A stretch of 64,000 nucleotides of DNA from Glutinoglossum americanum (GCA_020080175.1 JAGHQL010000080.1:51140-115139); one strand, 5' to 3'. Shown: positions 11,561-23,316, numbered from the stretch's first letter. Translations and numbers: made by a program. The notes: a model not told the origin generated them from the sequence alone.

Positions 11561-12740
11561 ATGTCTGCGGTCAGCGACAAACTTCTCGAGCCTGAGTACT
11601 CAAGTCGGGCTGTGATTGAAGTCAACGAAAAAGGAGCCGACGAACTGGCCAAGCCAATATACCTAAATCCAGATCGCGATTTAGATTTAGGTATTAGCCA
11701 TGTCCGGCTACGGAGGATTCTATACCGATCCCTTGACCTAGTAGTGCTACTAGCACAACGGCCCGGCGGCCTCCCGGTAGGCTACCCAACGACGGAGGTG
11801 GAGTTTGGGGATGTGGGGTACCTGTTTAATCCAGAGCTGTGGACTACTCCTCCGAAGGCCAAACGGGGAGCCGGAATGAGGAAGAAATCCAATACGGTGT
11901 TGTTATATGGGTTTGCTGTTGTTGTGGCCATCTTATGCGCGCTTGTGAATCCCATGGGACCAGCTGCGGCGGCCTTGATCCTACCTACTCTGCCTTTGAT
12001 CGGCGGGCCCCCGTAACCCGGAAAAACGTTCGACGGCCTAGCAGCAGCGGCTCCACCGATGGGTCCATTGCTACTGATGCAACGCTTCAGCGCTCGCTCG
12101 AGGGAGCTACTCGTGCACGGCAAATATGTACCCATCGGCGCTGGACAGCTGGCTTGCATCTGAGGTTTCTGGCGAGAGAGCTCTCAACCCACCGCACCAG
12201 ACATGGGTCGTTCCGAACATTTCGCGGGAGGGCGCATTGTCTTTTACCCTCAATATCACTACAAAGGCGCCTAAAGCTGATGTTTATTGGGCTCCTAATG
12301 GGCAGGCCCTCCGCGAACTCTCGGCCGACTACACGAAAATCCTCAAGCCCTACCTGTACGATACCCCGAGTGACGCGGCTCCGAATGACACACTCGGTAC
12401 TCTCCTCTATTGGGCAGGACCCGCCACTGGTCTGAACACCTTCTGCTGGGCGGGGAACGTGTCGACGTGCGGCATTGCAGAGGACAAGGAGGTTCGTTGC
12501 TATGCCATAGATAGCAGTTATGATAGCTATAGCGAATGTATCCGTGTTGAACAAGGTACAAGGTTGGAGCCAAGCCAACAACCACTCGCGATTTTCCACC
12601 GCAGACGGGGAACGTTCGCTTCCGCGCAACCGCTACGCTCTACGCTTCTGCCAAGTGGCACAGGGCAGCCTGATGATGACCACTGCGATTGGGATAAAAT
12701 CTCCTCCCTACAGTCATACCCCACAGTCAACACCATGACC
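11561..12740 (+). pseudogene. Degenerate fungal membrane protein of unknown function
   Basis: The first frame (11561-12013) ends in a hydrophobic segment (LLYGFAVVVAILCAL followed by NPMGPAAAALILPTL), then hits TAA at 12014. The same frame continues open (FDGLAAAAPPMGPLLL). Coding signal then moves to another frame near 12078 (CNASALARGSYSCT, then MYPSALDSWLAS) and again near 12600, where NRYALRFCQVAQGSLMMTT lies in a third frame. The combination of one TM segment near a stretch with CNAS, YSCT and WLAS motifs resembles large fungal plasma-membrane proteins of unknown role. With one stop and at least two shifts it is most likely broken. Undetected introns could explain part of this. Confidence 0.45.
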
Positions 12741-12846
12741 CTAGAATTTTTCGTTCCCAGTGTCTCGAGCAGGTCGGCCCCGAACGGCAGGAAATTCTGC
12801 AACCTTGTAGTGCAATCTAAATTTCCTGTACGGCTTAGGCCTCTCC

Positions 12847-14865
12847 CTAAACACCAACTGCCTCCGGCTCGTCCCCCTCCTCTTCCCCCGCGCTAGGATC
12901 CTCCCAAGTATGCCATGACCCTACCTCGGCCATCGCCTGAGCCTTGCCAACTTCACGATTCCAATTCAGACAATTGACCCAATACCTCGACATCGAAGGC
13001 TCCTCCCTCGCCAACCATTTCACGCTCTCAAGCTCCACCGAATTCACCATTACCGGTTCTCCATCGCCCCTAGGGCGCACTTTAAAGCTACGACGAGTGC
13101 CGTGCCACTCATTCTTAGTGTGGGAATAGGAGGGCCAGTAGTATTCTGGCTGGATAGCAGGGCCGGCAGTGATGTCAAGGGTGCGGAGGGCAGGGTAAAC
13201 ATGAGTAAGGTAGCTCCAGATATCGCGAGCGGCAGTGAGAGTAAGTTGAGGCTGGAGTTTCCAATCCCGATAACCAAGTTCAGTGTTAAGTTCAAGGTAG
13301 CGAAGGGAGGGGAAAGAAGTGCCGAGGATGGTGAAGGTGCCGCAAGGCTGCATTGATCGCATAAGAGAGTCAGTTTCGCGGTTTAGATAACAAGTTATCT
13401 CATCGGCGGGGATGGGCAAGCAAATGTGCAAACATACCCATGTCACCTTGCAAGCAATATCGGTCGCGAATGTTTGTAGCTGTGGACAAAGCGTCCCAAG
13501 CAGTTGGAGCTCATTATCCCCAAGTACGCGTCTCCGATTTGGGCCGTCCGGCCGCTCATAGTCGTGCAAATCGTGCAGTCGCAACGATGTCAGGGATGGT
13601 CCAAGGTGTGTGATTACTTCTTCGTCTATCACTTCCGTGCAGTTTATCAGATCTAGCTCACCAAGCCCCGAGCACCCGAGTAGGAACTCCTTTACGCGTA
13701 GGGGTTCGTGTACCCTAGGGTAAACTGGGCCGGGAAAGCGAGCAGAGTAAAGGTGCATCTTGAGGGATTGAAGGTGCTTGGGGCCAAGTTGCAGCAGAAA
13801 TGGGAGGAAGGACGGGCAAGTAAGTGCGACGCGTCGAATCTTTGACCGGCCAAGCAAGCGTTGTCACCGATCTGCATCGTGTTCGCAGATACAGATATTA
13901 TGGAGCTCTAATTCCTGCAGGAGGGAGGGGGGGCCAAGGATACTACCTTGCAAGGACGACGGTGTCAGCCACAAGGACTTGGTAATACCAGCATGACTCA
14001 GCATGACTACCATTGTAAGGGCCGACCAGTGGTGAGGCAGATGCGTGTACAGCGAGGGACTTCAGATTTGGACAGGTGAGCATGACGCACTGCAATTCAA
14101 GGAAGTGATACGGGTTCCGCGCGGATATGACGACGCCGAGTGAAACTAAACATGGCAGGCCCCGGAGGTTTCGCAAATTCTGGGCTTTTTCGAGGGACAT
14201 GTAGCTAATTCTAGACGCTGTCGGGCGTCTGTGCGAAGCGAGATAGTGAGCTGGCAAGTCGGTTGCTTAATATGCAGCTCCATGAGCAGGCTCTCTGGGA
14301 TTCGGGGTCTTGCACTCCACCTAAGTTATTAAGGTCAAACGATGTTAGCGAATCCCCAGCGCGGGGGCGAGACAATGTATATACGGACGTAAACCTCAAA
14401 AGTGAGACCTTTGGCACAAGCGCCAATAGTTGTCTATACTATCTCCAGGTATCTTCGCTCCGATTTCCGTCATCAGGTCGGTCTCCTGTGAGGAGCCAAT
14501 TCAGGTCCTCTTGTATCATTCCCTTATCCAACGTAAGTCCAGAGCCCAACCAGTCACGAATGCGGATCTCCCGGACCTTCCGCCGGAGCTCTGGATCATT
14601 TTCCAGACGTTGGAAGAGGCGCATGTTAGAATCATGGCGGCCAAGACTGATGGTCAGGTCCAGGATGCGGTAGATGAGACTCTGTGAGACCGCATGCCAG
14701 CTTTTGCAAGTCAGAGCAACACTGAGGAGGCTTTGGCCATCGAGCTTGTTCGGAGAGCACCGATGAGCGATTTTCCGGCTAGCATTGAAGATGGTTGATG
14801 GGGCTTACGTGGGTGAGGGTGAGGTACAGGATGTCAAAGCGGTCGGTCTCGGGCTGCGGAGGCAT
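12847..14865 (-). pseudogene. F-box/leucine-rich-repeat type protein, pseudogene
   Basis: An F-box-like helix (LDGQSLLSVALTCKSWHAV, about 14740-14680) and LRR-like segments (LRGLPCLVSLGVV, LTCPNLKSLAVHA, HLGPSLTSLRLHDL) can be followed on the minus strand to the stop at 12847. The longest surviving frame is 13857-12847. Upstream of it the reading is broken by TGA at 13866-13864, TAG at 14441-14439, and frame changes near 14200 and 13990. Around 13955-13920 a plausible intron ends at CTGCAG before GAATTAGAGCTC. A start at 14865 (MPPQPETDRFDIL) is possible but does not join cleanly to the F-box. Intact relatives would be SCF ubiquitin-ligase adaptors. Confidence 0.7.
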
Positions 14866-15423
14866 ATCTGCCTAGACCTATGACAAGCCATGCACTGAGA
14901 GTCCTTTGACGCTGTGATCGTTTCATATAAAAGAAAAGAGCACAGGGGGAATGGTCGACTCACTTTCTAACCGAACCAATGAGATGTTTTAGATGCTTTT
15001 CTACGCTAACACCGCAGCTCATATTAGGTACCAATAGGGCATCAACGCATGATAGTATAGAATATACGGAGGCCCGTATCCGCCGTCCCATGAGAATTCC
15101 GCCGAACTCCATAACCCCCAATACGAATGGTTCTACTCTAGGCCACATTGCGATTTGTGGAAGGATACCTAGCGTACTAGTGGCAGCTTCGCGCGCCTCG
15201 CGTCGTGTAGGAACTTCGAGCTTGAACTACGAAAGGTACCCCACCCAAACGAAAGCGCTAGCTAGTAACATAGATGTGGCTACTGGTAATTGATTGCCCC
15301 TCCACTATGGTCCCGCCAACCGTTCGTATTGTATTCAATCGGGTGTATTGAGGCCGTGAGGAGGATCTAATAGAGATAAGCGATGATCAAAACCCTGAAC
15401 TACACATATCTAACGGATAAAAC
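14866..15423. other. Intergenic, no gene seen
   Basis: Only short frames occur, with no motif. It separates the tail-to-head F-box relic and the membrane-protein gene, both on the minus strand. Confidence 0.5.
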
Positions 15424-16848
15424 CTACTCTGCATTGTCCATATATTCTTGAGCCTGCGGTATCTCCTGTTCCAAACCTTCTAAGTCCACTATGTCTTCCC
15501 TTTGTTTGGGGTTCTGCCTCTGTTTCTTGAATAGAGAGCCTAGGGGAAGGTTAGATGAAATAACTAAGGGAAAGCAAGAAGTCGCGATACCATGTATCTC
15601 GTGCAGTGCCGTTACAAAAATTGGAGCAGGAATCAGCGCCGCGGTGACTTGGCCGAACCCCCACTGGTCGTCTTGATAACTAGACCCAATCGCTCTCCTC
15701 AACAGCCATCGAGCTTCTTGCGCTTGCCAGAGCCCGATCCCGAGAAAAGCCGTAGCAAGGTATGTTAGCACGATCAAGGTTGTATACCACGTCGATAATT
15801 TCGTATATTTTAACCACCATTCTCTCGAACCTCGCAACCCCTTAGAGGCCGGCGGGCTCTTGGAGCTATAGCGGGCACTGATACTGAAGCAAGCGCCCAG
15901 TATTCCCCCAACCACGGTGATGACGACTAGCCCGCCGCCTACGGGTTTCGCCATAGATTTTCTAGACAATAAGCCCGCCTGCTGTTGGATTCTCAGGTCC
16001 TGGTAGCCCTGAGATGCATGGCATTCTGCTACGACTCCGCGGTATGCGCTTAGCTCGGCGGGTGGAACCCCCGCATCCCGGAAGACGTTGTATAACATGG
16101 ATACGGCAATGGAAACGTAGGCGCTGATTGTTAAAACCCTTGGTGTCCGGCCAATATTCAGTGTGATTTGTGAAAGAACAGAGGTCCATATCAGAAGAAG
16201 CATCAAGCTTGACAAATACTTAAGGAATGTCATCTCGAAGACGGCAGGGCGTTGTTGGAGGCGGACAAGGGCCGCGATTAGGGCGGTGATTCCGAGGAAG
16301 GCGTTTGCATCTGTGATGACTATTTGGATTCTCTTTAGGGAGACGAATAGAGGAGACGGTATCGCGCGCTGGGTGGGAGTTTGGAATCGCTGAACTGTAG
16401 AAAGAACGGGTCCGAAGAGGAACGTCAGGCCTGCCTGAACGTAGAGGGATATCATGATCTGAATCGCGCACACGTCAATTGGCTGCCCTCTGGCGATGCA
16501 TGGTCAGCGAGACCTGGATAGGTTGAGACTAACCCCCACCCCTGAAATATCCGGGTTCCCTGTCCCATACGCCAAAGCGCAGACCTCCTTGCAATCGTGA
16601 ACGAGCTTCGTGGCATTTCAGTGGTCTTTAGCCACCCGATCGATCAATTCGGCGCGGGTGGTGAAGTCGCAGGTGTAGGTGCCGTTGAAGGGCAAGGGGC
16701 TGCCTGTGGATGTAGGTGCGGGTGCACTGGTTGGTGTTGCTGTGGGGGTGGTAGCAAGAAGGACTGTGAGGAGGATGACGAGGGAGAAGTCGTATAAGAA
16801 GCAAGCACAGAGCGCCATGGGTACGAATCGTATGAGTGGCGATGACAT
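15424..16848 (-). pseudogene. Multi-pass membrane protein with one in-frame TGA
   Basis: Two exons, 16848-16534 and 16458-15424, join in phase 0 (GTTAGT to ATTCAG). The product has an N-terminal hydrophobic segment (DFSLVILLTVLLA), a luminal Cys region (GTYTCDF, HDCKEVC, YGTGNPDISGVG), then about seven hydrophobic helices (SLYVQAGLTFLFGPVL, LGITALIAALV, YLSSLMLLLIW, GGGLVVITVVGGILGAC, LIVLTYLATAFLGIGLW, ALIPAPIFVTAL). This layout matches a common fungal integral-membrane family without assigned function. The only lesion is TGA at 16620-16618, between DRVAKDH and NATKLVHDC, where CGA would be expected. The rest of the 345-codon second exon is open, so the break is recent, a sequencing error, or readthrough. 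Confidence 0.7.
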
Positions 16849-17213
16849 GCTTGGAGTATCTAGTGATCGAAGTTCCAGTGTAGAAGTTTGGGTGGGGCAG
16901 TATGTATTACTAGATAGTAACGAAGATTAATTTGCTGAGATGGAGGCCTGGTAACGATCCAAGGCAGCTGGAGATGCAGAGTAGCGTAAGGAGCTATCTC
17001 ATAGCACCAATGCAGTAAGGGCAAGTCGAAGCCTTGGGTGGTGCCCCGCATTTCAAAAGCTGGTTCGTCAGCCGGGTAACCCGGTGTGGTTGAAATTCCG
17101 AGGAGAAGGTTCACGACACCATGATATCTCTCTACTGAGGACTCGATCCTAAACGAGTCACGTGTTATTTGCAACAACACCAGGCGAGGCGAGACAACCT
17201 CACTACTAATCTA
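16849..17213. other. Intergenic, no gene seen
   Basis: A minus-strand frame at 16860-17180 has no motif and is not called. The stretch probably holds the promoter of the membrane-protein gene. Confidence 0.45.
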
Positions 17214-17941
17214 CAGTCCCCCCCGGGGTAACGAGACACCCCCGGGAAACGAGACACCACTCCAAGTACTCTTATTGCACTGTCGCAACAATGATAGGAG
17301 GGCTGCGGTGACTCTCAGTGCCTTCACTGATGCTGCTAGCAACATCTTCTTCAACTTCAGATAATATTGGGGTCTAGATTCGTTGGGTTCACCGAGTGGT
17401 GTGCCAAGGAGTAGGAAGTATGCGATTACATCTTTTCTTTGCTATAGCTTTTTTAACTTCTGCAATTGTCATCTCCCATCCCTTATCAACTCTAGCTTAC
17501 TTTCTTGACTCTTTCTCTTGGTTATTTTGGTAATAGGTCGAGCCATCGTGATGTTGAATTAGAAACTCTGTCATAGACCTTAACATATCATGCTGAATTG
17601 GAAAGCCCTAGCTAGCCCATCGCTGAGTTCAGTCTGCCAATGCATCTTCTTCATCTAGAGTACATGCTTGCTGTGTCTCATGTGCTTGCTGTCTCGATAG
17701 GCACCCATTTCACCTATGTGCCACAGTGGCATTAGGAGCCTCAAAGAATCTTGACACAGCTCGCACAGAGGTTACCTTACCAGATTCTAAGATTTGGAGT
17801 GATAGATTAACTTTTGCTTGGTTGTCTGTTACAATAACTTTAGTAGGCGATCGCTATTTTACAGGTTTGTGGGGCTGCGCAATGGTCGGTCGGGGTGGTG
17901 TCTCGTTACCCGGGGGTGTCTCGCCTCCCGGGGGGGGACTG
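17214..17941. mobile_element. 728-bp TIR transposon, CAGTC ends, TA target site
   Basis: Inverted ends of about 48 bp begin CAGTCCCCCCCCGGG on the left and, reverse complemented, on the right at 17941. Both continue with CGAGACACCCCCGGG and AACGAGACACCA. TA lies directly outside both ends (17212-17213 and 17942-17943). The interior shows scraps of coding character (minus strand from about 17545, MARPITKITKRKSQ) but only stops beyond that. This is the form expected of an internally deleted pogo/Fot1- or Tc1-type element. It needs an autonomous partner elsewhere to move. Confidence 0.85.
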
Positions 17942-19784
17942 TACGCCAGGCAGGTTTAATAGACACAATTCATGACCAACCACAGAGCTCAGAAGACCCA
18001 ATCCATTCTAGTTTTCCAATCTGTTGTGTCTACAAGCACTTATCTCCCGGCTCTGTTGCGACAGTCGGTGAGGTTTTTGGCATATAACCCAGTCGTAGCA
18101 CATAGCATACCTAGTGACACACTCTAGCACTTGGTGACAACACACCCGCTGATAAATATAATTGGCAACTGATTTGGCGGCTGGATTAGGATATTCGTGT
18201 TCCCTAGCTAGCCTCTTGAATGGGCCAGCACATTTTAGACGATGAAGAATACGGTGTGTGAGCACGAAGTTGTAGCAGAGAGAACAAAGATAAGGTGAGA
18301 GAGAGAGAGATACTAAGCCATTAGAGTCTGATATATAGCGTCATTATTACCAACTACACTATTTAGAAAGGACTTGGCTCAGGTGACCTGAGATAAGTGA
18401 GATAAAGCAATCGTCGCTGTTCGTTGGTTCCAACTCTAGGGGGTGCATTTGACGGACTTTTATTGTTTCCCGTAAACTTTCCTAAAACAGAGCGCCCTAA
18501 TACTAAAATTCAGCACGGAGCCCAAAAAGGGTCACCCCAATACCGGCTAATATAGGTTCAAAAAGTTAGCGCCTAGTCAAGCAGCCGCATCCCGGCGGAC
18601 GCTAAGGATTAGGCTTTTGCTTAACCAACCTAGGAAATTAACGATAAATCCGCGACTCCGAGCGACCCCAGTGGCTTCCATCCAAATTGCACTGGCCTGC
18701 TGAACCTGAAATTTTTTGATTCTAAGATTGCCGTCATAACGAGTGGGGGAACGACCTGTCCGGGCCCGTCCGAGCTCACCGTCCAGTTGTCTTGTGATTC
18801 TATGGCCGATCGTCACTGCGGGAGTGTGATTTGTTAGGCAAGAAACACGACGCAATTCGGTGGTCCGGCTTCGCGGGAGGAGTGGGTAAACTCAAATGCT
18901 CCTTGCATGTCAGGTGGCGCCCCATCAGCGTCGCTTCTGTGGGTTAGTCGACATGCAAGTCGAAGTAGAGTACGAGACTGTGGCCTGGACGCGCACCTTA
19001 CTTGCAGCCAGGAAACCACACGACCCCACTTCGGGATGACATTGGAGAGCGCCGAGATGGTCGTCCGTGAAACGTGTGGTTGGGTCACCGAAATGCCTTT
19101 CCACGTGGGGTGTTGCACGTCTGGACAGAGTCTCTGGGTGGGACTTCGACTTCGGGGCTGTCGGGCCTGGGACCAGGTATGTGAGCAGTGTGGGAGTGAG
19201 ACCTTCTACGGTTCGGACCGCAGCTTGGCAGAACGCCTCACCTCTCAGTGCCTTACCTAAGCTTCGGTTAAACGGACAATGCTGTATACCACAAAGTATG
19301 AATGTACCGCACGGCAAGTCCAAACGAAGCCCGGCCGGCAAATCCGACGGTTATTGGACGAGCGCGCATCTCTTGCGTGGTGCATGACCTCTGCAGCTGG
19401 CCATTGGCCATGAGGTCCGGGTCCAAGACGCGAAAAATAATAAAAAAACTCTTCTCGTTCAGCTAACGCCCGTAAAGCCACACTACTCCAAAATGAGATA
19501 GTTTGTTCGACGCATCCAGTCGGGATGGAGCTGGATATTGCCCGTTTGTGCCTTTTCGGTAGGCGCTAAGACTGAAACGGCACCCATGAATTATTTCCCA
19601 TCCCTGTCGCGCTGCCCGGGAGATCTAGAACAAATTGGACCTGCTGGTCGAAAGAAAGATCACAATTCCTCAAATTGCCTGCAGAACCTTCCTTCCCCAC
19701 TTCGTTCGAAAGACCACGCCATCTCCCCAGTGTGTGCGCGACACGGAGGGAAGAAAAGGACCGAAGGCTTCTCTCTGAACCGAA
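17942..19784. other. Intergenic; (GA)n microsatellite, no gene called
   Basis: A GAGAGAGAGAGA run lies near 18298. Between 18834 and 19481 long frames overlap on both strands (for example 18907-19260 + and 18925-19341 -) but none shows a motif, signal peptide or splice pattern, and they exclude one another. No gene is called. Confidence 0.45.
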
Positions 19785-20639
19785 ATGTTCGATAATTCCC
19801 GGGCAAGGGTGATGAGTATGGCTTCACGGAGTCGCCAAAGAGAAGGTGATGTCGAAGGTCAGAGGCAGAGGGAAGGAGTCGATGTGGAGGGCGACGCGAC
19901 CAGCAACGTCACGCCTCCGACCGACTACCACGCATTCGAGCCTATCGCTCCGAGCGACAAACTGGCCCACTTCCGCATCCTCATAGGGATCCACAACATC
20001 ACAGCCTTCAGTGCCATCGCGGCTCTCCAACGACCAGCGCCCAACATCGGCATCTACTCCCGCACCGTCCACGCGGAAAGACGCGCAGCGCTAGAATTCC
20101 AAATCTTCACGGTCCTCATCAATGGTGGCCTGGGCCTACAAATCGTCATCGCCGCCGCCCTCACCGCCCTCGGCGCGTCAAACGGATCCCACACTGCCAT
20201 CACAGCCTTCGGCGCTTTCAACACCGTCATCGCCGGCTTCCTGACCTTCATGAAAGGCTCCGGCCTCCCGAACCGCCTAAAATACTACCAGAACGAGTGG
20301 ACCAAAGTCCGGGAATACATCGAACAGCGCGAACGCGACTTCGGCCTCGAAAGCTGCAGGCTCAACGTCGAAGAGGAGGTCCGGATCGTCGAGACCATGT
20401 ACGAGGAGGTCCGCGAGGACGTCGAGGCCAACACCCCGGACAGCTACACCAGCTCCCAGGCCAGGAAGACCAGGGGCGTTTCGCCGCGCCCCCCCATCGC
20501 GAAGTCGAGCGTGGCGGTGACGGTGGACGAGAAGCCGTCGGGCGACGCAAAGAAGGTGGAGGCGGGGGCGGTCGGGTTTCATGCGGACGCGGTGAGCGAT
20601 GTGGGAGGGAAGCATAGGGACTGGAAGGGTCCGGTTTGA
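19785..20639 (+). CDS. SLATT_fungal two-TM protein
   Basis: One exon encodes 284 aa. After a charged, disordered N-terminus, residues about 57-185 match the fungal SLATT fold: FRILIGIHNIT, ERRAALEFQIFTVLINGG, two transmembrane helices (about 108-130, LGLQIVIAAALTALG, and 137-155, ITAFGAFNTVIAGFLTF), then GSGLPNRLKYY and a long amphipathic helix. SLATT domains in bacteria are predicted membrane effectors tied to SMODS/SLOG nucleotide-signalling systems, and the fungal branch is abundant but uncharacterised. The 100-residue tail is disordered. Met1 is used here; Met10 or Met12 are alternatives that leave the domain intact. The gene lies about 11.7 kb downstream of an NLR relative and shows no lesion. 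Confidence 0.88.
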   Translation: MFDNSRARVMSMASRSRQREGDVEGQRQREGVDVEGDATSNVTPPTDYHAFEPIAPSDKLAHFRILIGIHNITAFSAIAALQRPAPNIGIYSRTVHAERRAALEFQIFTVLINGGLGLQIVIAAALTALGASNGSHTAITAFGAFNTVIAGFLTFMKGSGLPNRLKYYQNEWTKVREYIEQRERDFGLESCRLNVEEEVRIVETMYEEVREDVEANTPDSYTSSQARKTRGVSPRPPIAKSSVAVTVDEKPSGDAKKVEAGAVGFHADAVSDVGGKHRDWKGPV

Positions 20640-21924
20640 ACTGTCGCGCGCGACGAGTCGATGGGTGGAGTAGGCCGGCTGTCCCAAGTTCACCCGACCC
20701 CCTTTCTAGTCTATAGCTTCATCTTTCCGCTGCTGTCCCTACCCGCGACACATCGCACCCGGCAATATCACCATGCCGTCGATTAGTTATCTCAGCCTTT
20801 TTAATCTCGTCTAATTCTCTATATCCTGGTGTCTGACCTACCTTAATCTAATTTATTATATATACATACGCGGGGTTTTTTTTTCTCCTTCTCTTTTCCT
20901 CTGTAGGTGCGGTGGGTTACCGGGGGGGATGCTGGTTTCGTTGGAGACTCCGTCTGGACATCACGTGGGAGGTGATGATGGTGCCGACACTGTACATACA
21001 TACGCATGAGTCCTCTCTCGCCATCAACCTAATTCAAACGTCGTTCGGTTCTCCCAATGGGGTTCTAGGCTTTTTCCTAAGGTTTGTATTGTTAGAGTTG
21101 GGATATCGGTGAGGTATTGTGGACTGTACCGAACACCTATCCTATGCTACCCGCGTCTTGACACTTTCCTCTGTGCTGACATTATACGCTCGCATGCACC
21201 ATAGCCATATGCCGAAGGTATGGTTCTTGCGCCAATTACCCCCAACCCCAGGTAAGCCATGTATGCGTATATAGGTCCATACCACATACATACACGCGTA
21301 AGACACTACATGGATCTCACCGTGGGTGATAGGTGCGCAACCATAAAATTCCTTCCTTTTACTCAGGCCCTTTGTGGTAGAACAACGATCTAGGGAGGCC
21401 CAGAGCGTATGGTTCACGTGACTTTGTGAGATGAAACCGAGGCCCACTCCGAACGGAGTTATAAAGCGTACACTTAACCAAAGTACCGCGAGACTTGTTG
21501 GAATGGCAGCAACGAAATCTCGGAACAACCTGAGACGGTTAAGGCACCAGCCAGCCATACGCACGAGAAAGAGGCCTCAGAGTCTGGCTAGCAGGCTAAT
21601 TCCTAACCCGTGAGGTCACGCTAAAAGCTGGAAACTCTTAACCTAGATCCCGATGCCGTCCGTGCACGACCAACTTCAGTGGGCAACCCACGGGAAAGCT
21701 CCGAAGCTTGCGAGGTAGGTAGCTTTTAAGCAATGGCCGCGCTCCGTAGAAACCGGACCAAGTTGCTCAGCTCGCCGAGTTCAATAATCCACATTGCAAA
21801 GTTAACGATCTGAGCTGTGGACAGAGCCAGTTCGCTCGCATCACATGACATTACGCGGGGTCGCCTTCCACTCGACATCAACCACCAGCCATTGCCAACA
21901 CTCCTGCTGGTATCCTGCCAATAA
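20640..21924. other. Intergenic, no gene seen
   Basis: A T-rich tract near 20875 is the only simple feature. Frames at 21142-21564 (-) and 21431-21613 (+) overlap and show no motif. Confidence 0.5.
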
Positions 21925-23316
21925 ATGTCCACTGCAACTGCCGCCCCTCCAGTGAAATCGGTCACCGTCCGAACTGCACAGAAAATATTGCTTCAGTTCG
22001 AACAGGGCTTGGATGGTACCCACTACGATCACGATCAGCTCAAAATCAGCTTCCGCCATCCGGGGTACAAATCGCCTTACGATCTGTTATTAAAACTCAG
22101 TGCATTTGACCATCCACTCGGTGGCCTGCACCATCGGACAGCCTTGGTCGCCTGCGGTATTGTAGCTGGTAATGTGTGGAATGGATACTTCACTGAAACG
22201 AGAGATGGTCCCAGGATCACACTGGATGATGATCAGTTGCTGACAGGAGCGGAATACTACTTCCACGTTCCAAGCCCTTCGGTTGAGGGCTCTGGTGTGC
22301 CCCTTCTAATTCAATAGGCCCTTCTTCGCGAATACTACTGACACAGACTAGCAGCAATAGACGAAGGCTCTCTTGTCAGCCCATATTATCGATATCCCGT
22401 TGTGCCGAACTTCCAAGAATGGCCATTCCCACATCACAATCTTCCACCCGGGTGGGCTGATGGACTCATGAAACCCTCAGCCGGCAGCTCCGTCATCAGA
22501 GCACCCTCACATCACGCCATAACCGTCCTAGAACGCGACGGATCCTGTCGCATATCCGATTACACGGAAGGCCTCTCATGCGCACATCTCTGCCCACAGG
22601 CTGAGTTAGAGTGGTTCACTAGCAACGCTATGTATGAATACAACGCACAAACCCAGCTCAGCGCCGCCAGCGTCACTGATGACAAGCAAAACTGCCTGAC
22701 ACTGCGCCTGGACTTGCACTCTACATTCGATCGCCGTAAGTTCGTCTTTGTGCCCAAGGGTGGGGCATTGGTCACGCATTTCCTCCAACCCACCAGTTGC
22801 TATGGTCGAATCTATCACAACACAACCACCCATCCCATCCTCAATGTTTCGATTGAGTTTTTTCTTGCCAGGCTCGCCTGGGCTATCCTTCCTTCCATCC
22901 GCATGTTTCTCGAACCGGGCATCGAGCGTCTGCTCATCCGTCTAGAGGACATCAAAGGCGAGAGAGAATATACCCATAAGCGCACAACAGGCGTTGACTG
23001 TAGAAAACTCTCCGGTTTGTCGGTTGGGCCCCGAGGCGTCAGTCCTAAGAAGCGTAAACCGCCCGGCGAAGGGAAAGAGGGAAACGACGATGACGAATTG
23101 AGCTACTTCTTACCTGAGAGCAAGCGTGGGCGTATATCGTCAGTGGATTATTTCTCGTCTTCCCCAGGTAGCAGCGGATCCGAAGTGATGTCGGATTTGG
23201 ATGATGGCGCAGGCCGGCGACCTGGTGGCGGAAATGCTGGGACTGGCCAGGAGAGTTTCCGCGCCCAAGGGGACCAGGCAGAGCTTGTGCAGTTTCCCCA
23301 GAAATCTTCATTATGA
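21925..23316 (+). CDS. HNH_2 family nuclease-like protein
   Basis: Two exons, 21925-22294 and 22352-23316, join in phase 1 through a 57-nt intron (GTGTGC to GACTAG with a CTGAC branch site). The intron removes the in-frame TAG and TGA and gives 444 aa. The HNH_2 core lies at about 180-221: VLERDGSCRISDY, then GLSCAHLCP with His202, then WFTSNAMYEYN. The preceding DEGSLVSPYYRYPVVP and FPHHNLPP motifs are typical of this fungal family. The tail has a basic KKRKPPGEGK stretch that could act as a nuclear signal. In this family the HNH is taken to be a metal-dependent nuclease, but biological roles are unknown. The first Cys of the usual zinc ligand pattern is present. Confidence 0.87.

Noticed and set aside
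12087-12629. 180-codon minus frame across the membrane-protein relic
   Set aside because: The plus strand has family-like motifs (YSCT, WLAS, NRYALRF); the minus frame has none.
18834-19481. Overlapping frames of 94-138 codons on both strands
   Set aside because: They exclude each other, show no motif, signal peptide or consistent splicing, and look like GC-rich chance frames.
21142-21564. 140-codon minus frame
   Set aside because: No motif, no signal peptide and no splice partners; an overlapping plus frame is equally open.
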